From NCBI GenBank assembly GCA_031268545.1, contig JAIRXD010000061.1, positions 1 to 6,422 on the forward strand: a stretch of DNA of 6,422 nucleotides, read 5' to 3'. The first letter of the stretch is position 1; each line of letters begins with the position of its first letter. This document shows positions 1 to 6,422 of this stretch, piece after piece. Both the position numbers and the translations under genes were made by a program. This DNA comes from Puniceicoccales bacterium. Its GTDB lineage: Bacteria; Verrucomicrobiota; Verrucomicrobiia; Opitutales; LL51. The notes below the pieces were generated by a model. The model was given only the letters and a program-made list of their open reading frames with translations. It ran no database searches and was not told the DNA's origin.

Positions 1-753
1 AGGCTTGTGGAATTGATGGATTATAGCCATGAGTTGATGCGAAACCTACAGGTGCTGGCACCGGGAACCTATCATCACAGTTTAATCGTTGCAAATATCG
101 CTGAACAGGCTGCGGTGGCGGTGAATGCTAACTCATTTTTATGCAGAACCTCTGCGATGTATCATGATGTGGGTAAAATAATAAAACCAAATTATTTCAC
201 CGAAAATCAAAGGATAGGCTATAATCCCCATGATGAAAAAACTCCATTTGTGAGCGCCATAATAATAAAGGCCCATGTGAGAGATGGAATTGTTATGGCG
301 GAGCGAGCAGGCATACCACCTAGGGTGATCGATGGCATAAGAGAACATCACGGGACATCTTTGATAAAGTATTTTTATAATAAGGCATTGCGCCAAAACG
401 AATATGTGTTGGAATCTTCTAAGGCAAACGATCCCAGGTGTGTGGCTTCTGCCGGTGAGTTTATGGATGAAGCAATTTTTAGATATGATGGGCCAAAACC
501 AAGGTCCAAAGAAATGGCCATCCTTATGGTGGCAGATTCGTTGGAGGCGGCTAGTCGATCAATGAAAAATGTAAATCCTCAATCCATGAAGTTATTGGTA
601 GATAGCATTATAGATGAGAAAATGGATTCTCATCAACTGGATGATTGTTCGATGACTTTGAAAGAGATAAATGAGCTTAGAAAGGCTCTTTACTCAATTA
701 TGGTAAATATGTTACATTCACGCATTTCCTATGACGATATTCCAAAAAAGTAG
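1..753 (+). CDS. PgpH/YqfF-type 7TM-HD phosphohydrolase, C-terminal HD domain (5' end outside window)
   Basis: The frame is open from base 1, so the gene is cut by the left edge and the GTG at 7 is only an internal valine; TAG at 751-753 ends it. The visible 250 residues form one complete HD domain. The metal-binding set is readable: H26 in APGTYHHS, H55-D56 in MYHDVGK, H92 in KAHVRDG, H116-H117 in REHHGT, and D179 in ADSLEAASR. The NPHD and YDGPKPRSKE segments are also typical of the PgpH/YqfF family. Full-length members are about 700 residues or more, with an extracytoplasmic 7TMR-HDED domain and seven membrane helices before this cytoplasmic domain. Known members hydrolyse cyclic di-AMP to pApA, so a second-messenger role at the inner membrane is inferred. 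It overlaps the next gene by 23 bp, which suggests cotranscription. The family call is firm; the substrate is by analogy. Confidence 0.9.
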   Translation, partial: RLVELMDYSHELMRNLQVLAPGTYHHSLIVANIAEQAAVAVNANSFLCRTSAMYHDVGKIIKPNYFTENQRIGYNPHDEKTPFVSAIIIKAHVRDGIVMAERAGIPPRVIDGIREHHGTSLIKYFYNKALRQNEYVLESSKANDPRCVASAGEFMDEAIFRYDGPKPRSKEMAILMVADSLEAASRSMKNVNPQSMKLLVDSIIDEKMDSHQLDDCSMTLKEINELRKALYSIMVNMLHSRISYDDIPKK

Positions 754-1600
754 CAATATTAAGCTTGATTCAGATTTTCTTCCCTATGATTTCAGATGTT
801 CCGACGTGGTCGCTTTGCTGGCAGGTAATGGAATTTATCCGATTTTATGTGCCCAGCGCATGATCAGATTCGGGGTTAATGTCAAGCTGATAGCCCTGGA
901 GGATGAAGCAGATGATCAACTACTTAATATATTCGATGAGGCGGATAAATTTGTGGTAAATGTGGGTAATCTCGGTAGATTGCTAAAAATATTGAAATTC
1001 ATAAAAGCCAGCTATATGATAATGGCTGGCCAAATCCGGCCAAAGAAACTGTTCCATGGCCTCAAGCCAGATTGGCGGGCACTGTTTCTATTGAGGAAGC
1101 TGAAGATTAGAAACGCCGAAACCATCTTTGGTTCGGTTTGCGATATTATTGAAAAGCACAATATTAAGGTATTGGATGCCCGTTCGTTTATGGATGAGGA
1201 TATGGTAAGCGTTGGTCCATTGACCGGAAGGTTTGATCTAAAAGATGAAGCACTAAATTATGGAATTAAGATGGCACGGGAGGTCGCTAAACTAGATATA
1301 GGTCAAGGGGTTGTCGTAAAAAACGGCACGGTTCTATGTGTTGAAGAGTTTGATGGCACCGATGGTATGTTGCGAAGGGCTAGTAAATTTAATGTGAAAG
1401 ATGCCCTATTTGTAAAAACATCAAAATTGGGCCATGATTTTAGATTCGATGTGCCGGTTTTTGGGATGCGTACCCTGGATGCCATGATAGAATCCGGCAT
1501 AAAATATGCTGCATTGGAATCGGATTGTACCATTGTCCTTGATAGCGAGAATGTATTAGCCCGTGCTAACCAATTGGATGTCAGGATACTTGGATACTGA
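731..1600 (+). CDS. lpxI: UDP-2,3-diacylglucosamine pyrophosphatase LpxI (DUF1009 family)
   Basis: This 289-residue protein is close to the usual LpxI length of about 280. LpxI hydrolyses UDP-2,3-diacylglucosamine to lipid X and UMP, the fourth step of lipid A synthesis, replacing LpxH or LpxG in bacteria lacking those. Family landmarks in order are AGNGIYP (31-37), VIALE-like LIALEDEAD (53-61), MAGQIRPKKL (98-107), LDIGQGVVVKNG (188-199), EEFDGTDGMLRR (205-216) and HDFRFDVPVFG (235-245). The Asp-rich C-terminal block is where the catalytic aspartate of characterised LpxI lies. The ATG at 731 gives about 25 residues before the Rossmann-like start. A GTG at 806 would begin right at MVALLAGNG, but the FLP-type lead-in looks natural, so I keep 731. 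No clear Shine-Dalgarno is visible, and the 23-bp overlap with the upstream HD gene suggests translational coupling. It implies an LPS-type outer membrane. Confidence 0.93.
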   Translation: MTIFQKSSNIKLDSDFLPYDFRCSDVVALLAGNGIYPILCAQRMIRFGVNVKLIALEDEADDQLLNIFDEADKFVVNVGNLGRLLKILKFIKASYMIMAGQIRPKKLFHGLKPDWRALFLLRKLKIRNAETIFGSVCDIIEKHNIKVLDARSFMDEDMVSVGPLTGRFDLKDEALNYGIKMAREVAKLDIGQGVVVKNGTVLCVEEFDGTDGMLRRASKFNVKDALFVKTSKLGHDFRFDVPVFGMRTLDAMIESGIKYAALESDCTIVLDSENVLARANQLDVRILGY

Positions 1601-1601
1601 T

Positions 1602-1937
1602 ATGCCCTGGTATTTTTATTTAGCTTTCAGAAATTTATTTCCATTTCGGAAGATTGTTTCGTTTTTTTCTGTGGTTTCGGTGATCGGTGTAGCGATCGGT
1701 GTAGCTGTATTAATTGTGGTACAAAGCGTTATGAATGGATATAATAATCAAACCAAATCCAATATAATAAATACCCAGGGTGAGATTCGGGTTGAATGCA
1801 GCTCGGTGATAAATGAACCGGAGGCCCTTGAGAAATTTTTTTTAGACGATGGTTCGATGACAACCGTTTCGCCCTATGTTTCCATTAGTAAAGGGCATCA
1901 ATCTAGAGAAAGAATGCCAGGTCTTGACTCTAAGTAG
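1602..1937 (+). pseudogene. LolC/LolE-type lipoprotein-releasing permease, 5' fragment (frame broken)
   Basis: The ATG at 1602 begins 1 nt after the lpxI stop and gives MPWYFYLAFRNLFP, the usual start of this family. An earlier in-frame ATG at 1563 lies inside lpxI and only adds an unrelated 13-residue tail. Residues 1-111 hold the amphipathic N-terminus, transmembrane helix 1 (about 20-42, ending in VVQSVMNGY) and the start of the periplasmic domain up to VSPYVS. The frame then runs into TAG at 1935-1937, with a last stretch (SKGHQSRERM onward) unlike the family. The protein continues in another frame at 1876. An intact LolC/LolE works with LolD to extract lipoproteins from the inner membrane for transfer to LolA. 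Alone, this fragment has one helix and should not form a permease. The cause could be real gene decay or a sequence/assembly error. Confidence 0.8.
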
Positions 1938-2790
1938 ATTCGTAAAATCTGGAAAGATAGATGAGTTGAATGAGGATACAATTTTTATTGGATCAGGTTT
2001 GGCTCGATCGCTTGGTCTAAGGGTTGGAGATAGCGTTGATATTTACTCTCCTTTAATTATGGCAAATATGGATAGCGAAGATGTGCGATTACCAAGGGAG
2101 ATGAAAATTTGCTGTATTTTTGAAACTGGTGTAAATTATGTGGATAATAATTCCATACTATCTTCGTTGCATTTTATGCAGGAGCTCTATGATTTGGGCA
2201 ATGCTATTCATGGTTCATTTATAAAATTAAATGACCGTGAATCCGTTGATGATTTCGTGGAACGGATGAGGGATATTTTACCACATTCTGTAAATATACT
2301 CAGTTGGAAGGAATTAAACAAAGATCTGTTGTTTGTTTTACAGCTGGAAAAAACCATGATGTTTTTTACATTGATGTTCATATTACTGGTGGCGTCGTTT
2401 TCTATTTCCAGCACATTGATGACCTCGGTGGTTAGAAAGACCAAGGAAATTGGGTTACTCCGAGCCCTGGGAGCCACTAAATTTCAAGTAACCATGTATT
2501 TTTTTATCCAAGGGCTATTGATAGGAAGTTGTGGAACATTTTTAGGCTGCATATTTTCCTGGCTTGTACTTCGATATAGGGATTTTATCGTAGATCTAAT
2601 AGCAAAAATATTCAATTCCTCATGGATGCTGTCCAAATTTTCGAACTTTGTACATTTGCCATCGGCCTGTTCTGGACAGGAGATTGTTATCATCATGGTA
2701 TTTTCCATATTGATATGTACATTGGCTGGAATATTTCCCGCCTGGAAGGCAATGCGCATACAGCCAGCCATTGCCCTTAGAAATGAATGA
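1876..2790 (+). pseudogene. LolC/LolE-type lipoprotein-releasing permease, 3' fragment (FtsX-like domain)
   Basis: This is the rest of the permease, in the frame +1 to the 5' fragment and ending at TGA 2788-2790. Counting from ATG 1876, residues 3-150 are the periplasmic domain, with the FPLVKGIN segment, IFIGSGLARSLGLRVGD (36-52), and IFETGVNYVD (81-90). FtsX-like membrane helices lie at about 160-183, 206-231 and 268-288. The cytoplasmic coupling segment VVRKTKEIGLLRALGATK (185-202), which contacts the ATPase LolD in this family, is intact, as is the C-terminal FPAWKAMRIQPAIALRNE. The coding sequence downstream of the break has no further stops, so the lesion would be recent or an artefact. 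The ATG at 1876 falls inside the frame break and probably is not a natural start. No LolD gene is seen beside it, though it could lie elsewhere. LolC versus LolE cannot be told apart here. Confidence 0.85.
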
Positions 2791-2829
2791 GATTTATAAA
2801 AACTTCTTGAGCTAAGCATTCCATGAATT

Positions 2830-2833
2830 AGGG
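2830..2833 (+). promoter_or_regulatory. Weak Shine-Dalgarno (AGGG) for the YhaM-like gene
   Basis: AGGG stands 8 nt ahead of the ATG at 2842, a normal spacing. It is the clearest ribosome-binding-like site in the window, the other starts having none that stand out. It supports 2842 as the start; the ATG at 2823 is followed two codons later by a stop. The 51-bp gap 2791-2841 shows no convincing terminator hairpin or sigma-70 promoter. Confidence 0.4.
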
Positions 2834-2841
2834 TTTCATAT

Positions 2842-3825
2842 ATGACTGAAAAGTATTCGAATGCTCTGGATCTGCGTTCTCTGCCCGAAGGTAAAACCGT
2901 TGTGTTTAAGTCAATTTTGGTGGTAAAAAAAATTGATGTTAGGATAGCGAAGAATGGCAGTGAATTTTTAAAAATTGAAGTAGGTGATAAAACTTCTAGT
3001 TTTGGGTTTACATGTTTTGAAAGTTCTGCGACATTTAATTTGTTCCGAGAATGTGATGTTGGTACAATAATTTTTCTGGAGGGAATGAACCGACACTATA
3101 ACGGTGCATTTAGTCCAGATATCCTTTCGGCGAGGGAGTTGACCGAGAGAGAGATAGCCGAAGGGGATTGGGAAAATCGATTGACCATGGTTTCCGAAGA
3201 ATCGGTGGATATATTATTTGAAGAGCTCAAAGGTTATATCGCCATGATTTCCAATGAAAAGCTAAGGAATACGGTTAGGGATGTATTGAGTGAGTTGGAT
3301 GATGATTTTATTCATAGTGTAGCTGCAAAAACCATGCACCATGCCTATAAAAATGGTTTACTTGAGCATACGGTCCATGTGACTCGCAGTGGTACGGCTT
3401 TGCTGAAATTTTATCCGAACATTCCAGTGGACTTAGCTTTGGCCGGAATGATACTTCATGATGTAGGCAAAGTAGCTGAATATATTGGAGACATGGCCAT
3501 AGAACGTACGAAAATTGGAATTTTGCAAGGTCATGTGGTTCTTGGCTATCGATTGGTGCGTAGATTCGGCCTTAAAAACGAATTGGAGCCAGAACTACTT
3601 GAGCGGCTAGAACATATAATACTGAGCCATCAGGGTCGGCCAGAATATGGTGCGGTGACCATGCCATCCACACCGGAGGCGGTCTTTGTATCACTGGTTG
3701 ATAACTTTGATGCGAAAATGGGTATGGTCAGCCATTTGTTGAAAACCACGCCATCGAACCAGATTTTTTCTGAAAAATTTCCCGGCCTTGAAACCCAGCT
3801 ACTTATCGAACCAGTCAATCTATAA
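2842..3825 (+). CDS. YhaM-like 3'-5' exoribonuclease (OB-fold plus HD domain)
   Basis: This 327-residue protein has the two-domain plan of Bacillus YhaM (about 314 residues) and related CBF1-type proteins. An N-terminal OB-fold nucleic-acid-binding domain spans roughly 17-100: GKTVVFKSILVVKKIDVR, then FLKIEVGDKTSSFGFTCFE. A linker of about 50 residues follows, then an HD phosphohydrolase domain. The HD metal ligands are visible: H176 in GLLEHTVHV, H206-D207 in ILHDVGK, H231 in QGHVVLGY, H263 in LSHQG, and D287/D290 in SLVDNFDAKM. The conserved RPEYGAVTMPSTPEA segment (266-280) is also typical. Family members degrade single-stranded RNA, and some DNA, from the 3' end in a metal-dependent way in the cytoplasm. 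The gene follows the broken permease by 51 bp and its tail overlaps rnhB, read oppositely, by 6 bp. Family assignment is strong; the substrate here is inferred. Confidence 0.9.
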   Translation: MTEKYSNALDLRSLPEGKTVVFKSILVVKKIDVRIAKNGSEFLKIEVGDKTSSFGFTCFESSATFNLFRECDVGTIIFLEGMNRHYNGAFSPDILSARELTEREIAEGDWENRLTMVSEESVDILFEELKGYIAMISNEKLRNTVRDVLSELDDDFIHSVAAKTMHHAYKNGLLEHTVHVTRSGTALLKFYPNIPVDLALAGMILHDVGKVAEYIGDMAIERTKIGILQGHVVLGYRLVRRFGLKNELEPELLERLEHIILSHQGRPEYGAVTMPSTPEAVFVSLVDNFDAKMGMVSHLLKTTPSNQIFSEKFPGLETQLLIEPVNL

Positions 3826-4470
3826 TATTTTTCTAACAAATAAAGATCTATGTTCCGGAGTTAATCCCAGGTTTTTTATGGCTGCGATATGTTGCCTGGT
3901 ACCATAGCCTTTGTGTTTAATAAAGCCATAGTTGGGATAATATTGATCTAAATTTTCCATATATTTATCTCGTAATACTTTAGCAGCGATCGATGCCAGT
4001 GCAATGGCCAGGCTCTTGCCATCACCTTTTACAATGCCGCTGTGATTGAATCCTAGGGTTTTCAATGGATTTCCATCCACAAGAATTATGCTGCGATCTC
4101 GATTCAATTTTTCCAGGGCGCGATACATCGCAGCCATTGTAGCTCCAAGGATATTTAGTTGTTCTATTTCTTCCACGCTGGCGCTGCAAATGGCCAAGGA
4201 TAGAGATCCGGCATTTTGAGCTTCGATTAAACTAGCAAATAGTCGTTCTCTTTTTTTTGGAGCAATTTTTTTAGAATCATCTACGTCGTTCAGCCAGAGA
4301 AAGTCATCAATTTTTTTATAAAAATCAGTATCTAGTCGAACTGCGGAAGCGAAGACTGGTCCGGCCAAGGGTCCACGTCCGGCTTCATCCACACCAATAA
4401 TAGCTTCATTATTACCTATAATACCTAGATCAAATGCTATCAATGGATTGTTTATTTTCATAAATTTCAT
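3820..4470 (-). CDS. rnhB: Ribonuclease HII
   Basis: This 216-residue protein fits the usual 200-220 for RNase HII. It cleaves the RNA strand of RNA/DNA hybrids and single ribonucleotides embedded in DNA, starting ribonucleotide excision repair. The four metal-binding acidic residues are present: D28 and E29 in GVDEAGRGPLAGPV, D132 in LVDGNP, and D150 in VKGDGKS. The spacing of the last two (18 residues) equals that of E. coli RNase HII. The DDSKKI motif (64-69), the SIAAKVLRDKYM segment (160-171) and the C-terminal HKGYGT also match. The start at 4470 is the most upstream ATG; M4 at 4461 is an alternative, and neither has an obvious Shine-Dalgarno. The gene is convergent with the YhaM-like gene and divergent from the large gene on its right. 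No catalytic residue is missing, so it should be functional. Confidence 0.96.
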   Translation of the reverse strand: MKFMKINNPLIAFDLGIIGNNEAIIGVDEAGRGPLAGPVFASAVRLDTDFYKKIDDFLWLNDVDDSKKIAPKKRERLFASLIEAQNAGSLSLAICSASVEEIEQLNILGATMAAMYRALEKLNRDRSIILVDGNPLKTLGFNHSGIVKGDGKSLAIALASIAAKVLRDKYMENLDQYYPNYGFIKHKGYGTRQHIAAIKNLGLTPEHRSLFVRKIL

Positions 4471-4535
4471 AGATCATGGAATTTTCAATTGATAGTTTTG
4501 CAGTATTTAATATTCTAAAGACCTGACTTTCGGCT
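4471..4535. promoter_or_regulatory. Divergent intergenic region between rnhB and the PPi-PEPCK-like gene
   Basis: Only 65 bp separate the rnhB start (reading left) from ATG 4536 (reading right), so control elements for both genes would have to lie here or inside the coding regions. The stretch is AT-rich, especially 4481-4520, but I cannot pick a confident -35/-10 pair on either strand. If the large gene once began at ATG 4476, only 5 bp would separate the two start codons. This is a positional call. Confidence 0.3.
4476..4526 (+). other. 16-codon in-frame ORF ending in TGA just upstream of the large gene
   Basis: ATG 4476 opens MEFSIDSFAVFNILKT and ends at TGA 4524-4526, in the same frame as and 9 nt before ATG 4536. 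Its sequence reads smoothly into the next residues (LSAMDLANSLGINL), as if it were the former N-terminus of the large protein cut off by a nonsense change. The alternative is a short leader peptide coupled to the main start. A TAG at 4470-4472 closes the frame upstream. No Shine-Dalgarno is evident for ATG 4476. Confidence 0.35.
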
Positions 4536-6422
4536 ATGGATCTGGCTAACTCTCTAGGTATAAATCTAAATAAAAAAACGCAAATTCTTAAAGATAAATC
4601 ACTTTTGGAATATGCAAACCTTATGCTCATGGCAATGGGACAACCATGTGCGATGGGACAACCACGTTTGGATGGTGATGAAAACTGTACAATTACAAAA
4701 ATGGCTTTGCCATTGTTGTCAATGATCAATGAGTTGCGCCTGAGGCAGGATGGCAACTATTGTCCAGCTGATCAGAGAATTATAGCATTTTTAGATAAAT
4801 TTTTTAAAGATCTGCCGTCGGAAGAAAAACATAAGTGGCTTCCAAGTTCTACTCTTACCACCGATCGTCATGGCATTTCCAGGATACTTTCACTTCCACC
4901 GGCTGGCGATGAATTTCATTCAGAACATATATCTTCTTACCGGGTCCACCAGGGCATACTACATAATCCAAAGATAGACAGGCGAACCACAAAGGGAGTA
5001 TTTCATGTGGTGGATGGAGGCCCTGAGGTTCCTGCAGATAAGCTGGCTGTGCCGAAATTAGCCTTTTGTCGAATGCTTAGGCATGCCTGTAATCCATCAA
5101 AACAACTACTGGAATTGCCCTTTACAAGCACTCAAGAGCAAAAAGCCTATACCTTTGTATCAGGCTATCTCAAGCCAATAGTATGTCCAAGGGTTCCTGG
5201 CTATTGCAATGAAATGAGGATGGAAGTAAGATTTTTTGCGCCCGGTTCTCTGGTAAATTTTTTAGATATGGTCGAAAGTATTTTTGGCAATGCCGGCTGT
5301 CCATTTCTGGCTGAAAATGATGTAGCTTTCACACCAGATTCCTGGACGGGTCATAGTGGTTGCATAATAGTCGCTCCTCATCTCACTAAATTGACCAAAA
5401 AGGAACTAGGGTTGCCGAAGATTTCAGAAGCCACCGACAGGCAAAGACGCGATGGTATGTGCTGGGAAAAGGATGATGAGTTATATCATGATGGTCAACC
5501 ATTTAAAATAATGGCCAGAACCAATGATGGCGTGGTGGTGTCGATTATTGCAGATAGCTATAATGGTTACGGTAAAAAGGAAGTAAAAACACATATAAGT
5601 TATTCAGCGAATCTGATGGGATTCTGTGAAGAAGAGCATTCTGGTGGTGCCATAGCATTTGCAAGATATGACCTTGGTGATGATTTTTCGATGGATTATA
5701 TCGAGCATTGCAACCAAACCATGCAATATTTTTTGAAAGAATATGGCGATTCGGTCATATTAAAAGACGAAGGCTATGCGGTGGATAAAACCTTTGGTGA
5801 TATAATATATGTGCCAGAGGATGCTCATTTTTCGATGATGGATCAAAAAATTTCCTGGTCGCTAAATGGCTGCGAAAAAATCATAGATTTCCTGCCTGGC
5901 TATAATTATATATTGCCCTGTGGCTACAAAATCGAGCTGTTGAGCCCAAGAGATGGCGATGGTTGGCGAATGATCGGTACCAGAGGTGATGGCGTATTTT
6001 GCCACAAACCATCGACGGTATCCGGTGGAGGTAAGTCAGAAATCTCTAAGTCTATTTCCGATAACATATTGCTCGGAAGTGTGGTCAGCGTAGAATTTGA
6101 TAAAGACTGCGATGCGATAGACGATATCATTAATCATGATTATAGCGATAGATACAAAATTAATAAAAAATTGGATTTGCCCATTTTGGATCGAAAACGT
6201 TCTTTGGGTTCGGTAATCAAGGTATTTACTCAGAATGAAGAGCATTCCGATGAACATAATTCCTGGTTAAAAACCATTTCTCCACATCTGAAAGATCTGC
6301 TGTATGTTTTAAAAGTTCATTATCGTGAGGCCTGGGGCAGTGATTGGCGAAAATATTTTTCGGTAGATTTGATAAATGGAACCAATGGCAATGAATTGAA
6401 ATACCTAAATAACAAATTGGTT
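4536..6422 (+). CDS. PPi-type phosphoenolpyruvate carboxykinase-like protein, N-terminal part (3' end outside window)
   Basis: From ATG 4536 the frame is open for 629 codons to the right edge, so the gene is 3'-truncated. It looks soluble: no signal peptide or membrane helices. Highly family-like motifs in order are HNPKIDRRTTKGVFHVVDGG (143-162), FGNAGCPFLAEND (250-262), the WTGHSGC block, ISEATDRQRRDGMCW (296-310), YGKKEVKTHISYSANL (345-360), EEEHSGGA (365-372), HKPSTVSGGGKSEISKS (490-506) and the NGTNGNELKY end. I recognise this as the large family, about 1,100 residues and often labelled hypothetical, that includes the PPi-type PEPCK (EC 4.1.1.38) of Propionibacterium and Entamoeba. It would carry out PEP + CO2 + Pi to/from oxaloacetate + PPi. 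The SGGGKS segment resembles the phosphate-binding loop of PEPCKs but is not a canonical Walker A. The recognition is from memory. The start is uncertain because an in-frame TGA lies 9 nt upstream. No Shine-Dalgarno is evident. Confidence 0.7.
   Translation, partial: MDLANSLGINLNKKTQILKDKSLLEYANLMLMAMGQPCAMGQPRLDGDENCTITKMALPLLSMINELRLRQDGNYCPADQRIIAFLDKFFKDLPSEEKHKWLPSSTLTTDRHGISRILSLPPAGDEFHSEHISSYRVHQGILHNPKIDRRTTKGVFHVVDGGPEVPADKLAVPKLAFCRMLRHACNPSKQLLELPFTSTQEQKAYTFVSGYLKPIVCPRVPGYCNEMRMEVRFFAPGSLVNFLDMVESIFGNAGCPFLAENDVAFTPDSWTGHSGCIIVAPHLTKLTKKELGLPKISEATDRQRRDGMCWEKDDELYHDGQPFKIMARTNDGVVVSIIADSYNGYGKKEVKTHISYSANLMGFCEEEHSGGAIAFARYDLGDDFSMDYIEHCNQTMQYFLKEYGDSVILKDEGYAVDKTFGDIIYVPEDAHFSMMDQKISWSLNGCEKIIDFLPGYNYILPCGYKIELLSPRDGDGWRMIGTRGDGVFCHKPSTVSGGGKSEISKSISDNILLGSVVSVEFDKDCDAIDDIINHDYSDRYKINKKLDLPILDRKRSLGSVIKVFTQNEEHSDEHNSWLKTISPHLKDLLYVLKVHYREAWGSDWRKYFSVDLINGTNGNELKYLNNKLV
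4632..4667 (+). repeat. 18-bp tandem duplication inside the PPi-PEPCK-like gene
   Basis: Bases 4632-4649 and 4650-4667 match at 16 of 18 positions and encode AMGQPC then AMGQPR (residues 33-44). The unit is a multiple of three, so the frame is kept. It lies in the poorly conserved N-terminal region, after the ANLMLM segment and before the helical part that continues with LPLLSMINELRLR. The two substitutions suggest it is not brand-new. Confidence 0.75.

Noticed and set aside
139..396. Minus-strand ORF opposite the PgpH-type HD domain
   Set aside because: It lies opposite the conserved HD metal-site coding region and shows no domain of its own.
1563..1601. ATG 1563 as start of the permease
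   Set aside because: It lies inside lpxI and adds residues unlike the family; MPWYFYLAF from ATG 1602 is the typical start.
1836..1843. Run of eight T bases in the permease gene as a programmed or error slippage site explaining the frame change
   Set aside because: The downstream frame is closed by TGA at 1858-1860, after the run, so slipping at the T run would terminate rather than join the two halves.
2208..2819. Two minus-strand ORFs (2208-2477 and 2484-2819) opposite the permease
   Set aside because: They lie opposite a clearly conserved FtsX-like coding sequence and have no family-like motifs.
4524..4526. TGA read as selenocysteine or tryptophan (recoding)
   Set aside because: TGA acts as the normal stop for lpxI and the permease, tryptophan is encoded by TGG throughout, and I see no SECIS-like hairpin next to it.
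4430..4756. Minus-strand ORF of 108 codons spanning the divergent region
   Set aside because: It overlaps the ends of rnhB and the large plus-strand gene, has no recognisable domain, and is best explained as a chance opposite-frame ORF.
5924..6257. Minus-strand ORFs (5924-6130 and 6036-6257) opposite the large gene
   Set aside because: The plus strand here encodes strongly family-like motifs; these are chance open frames.

Overview
The window looks like a compact stretch of chromosome from an AT-leaning, LPS-bearing (Gram-negative type) bacterium. The evidence is an lpxI gene (lipid A pathway) next to a LolC/LolE-type lipoprotein-release permease. These sit beside genes also common outside Proteobacteria: a 7TM-HD (PgpH/YqfF) phosphohydrolase and a YhaM-like exoribonuclease. 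This mix, and the style of the large protein at the right end, suggest the Verrucomicrobiota/Planctomycetota side of the tree, perhaps an Opitutae-like lineage. That placement is inference with low-to-moderate confidence. The code appears standard: TGA, TAG and TAA all end genes here.

Layout. Positions 1-2790 read left to right as a tightly packed probable operon. It holds the C-terminal HD domain of a PgpH-type protein (cut by the left edge), lpxI (overlapping it by 23 bp), and a lolC/lolE-type permease gene starting 1 nt after the lpxI stop. The permease gene is broken. Its 5' part (transmembrane segment 1) and 3' part (transmembrane segments 2-4) are in different frames, and about 14 codons seem to be missing at the join. 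After a 51-bp gap comes a complete OB-fold plus HD-domain gene (YhaM-like 3'-5' exoribonuclease, 2842-3825). It runs tail-to-tail, with a 6-bp overlap, into rnhB (RNase HII) on the minus strand (4470-3820).

Divergent from rnhB is a long plus-strand frame from ATG 4536 that stays open for 629 codons to the right edge. It is the largest gene in the window. Its motifs match my memory of the roughly 1,100-residue PPi-type phosphoenolpyruvate carboxykinase family, so this would be its N-terminal half. Just upstream, in the same frame, ATG 4476 opens 16 codons that end in TGA at 4524-4526. This is either a leader peptide or an original N-terminus cut off by a nonsense mutation.

How they work together: lpxI and the Lol-type permease serve the outer membrane (lipid A synthesis and lipoprotein release). 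The PgpH-type HD protein probably degrades c-di-AMP, and YhaM-like and RNase HII proteins handle RNA and RNA/DNA hybrids. The PPi-PEPCK-like protein would interconvert PEP and oxaloacetate using phosphate/pyrophosphate. I see no tRNA, rRNA, CRISPR, insertion sequence, prophage or defence genes. The points most worth a second look are the damaged permease, the in-frame TGA ahead of the large gene, and the large gene itself.
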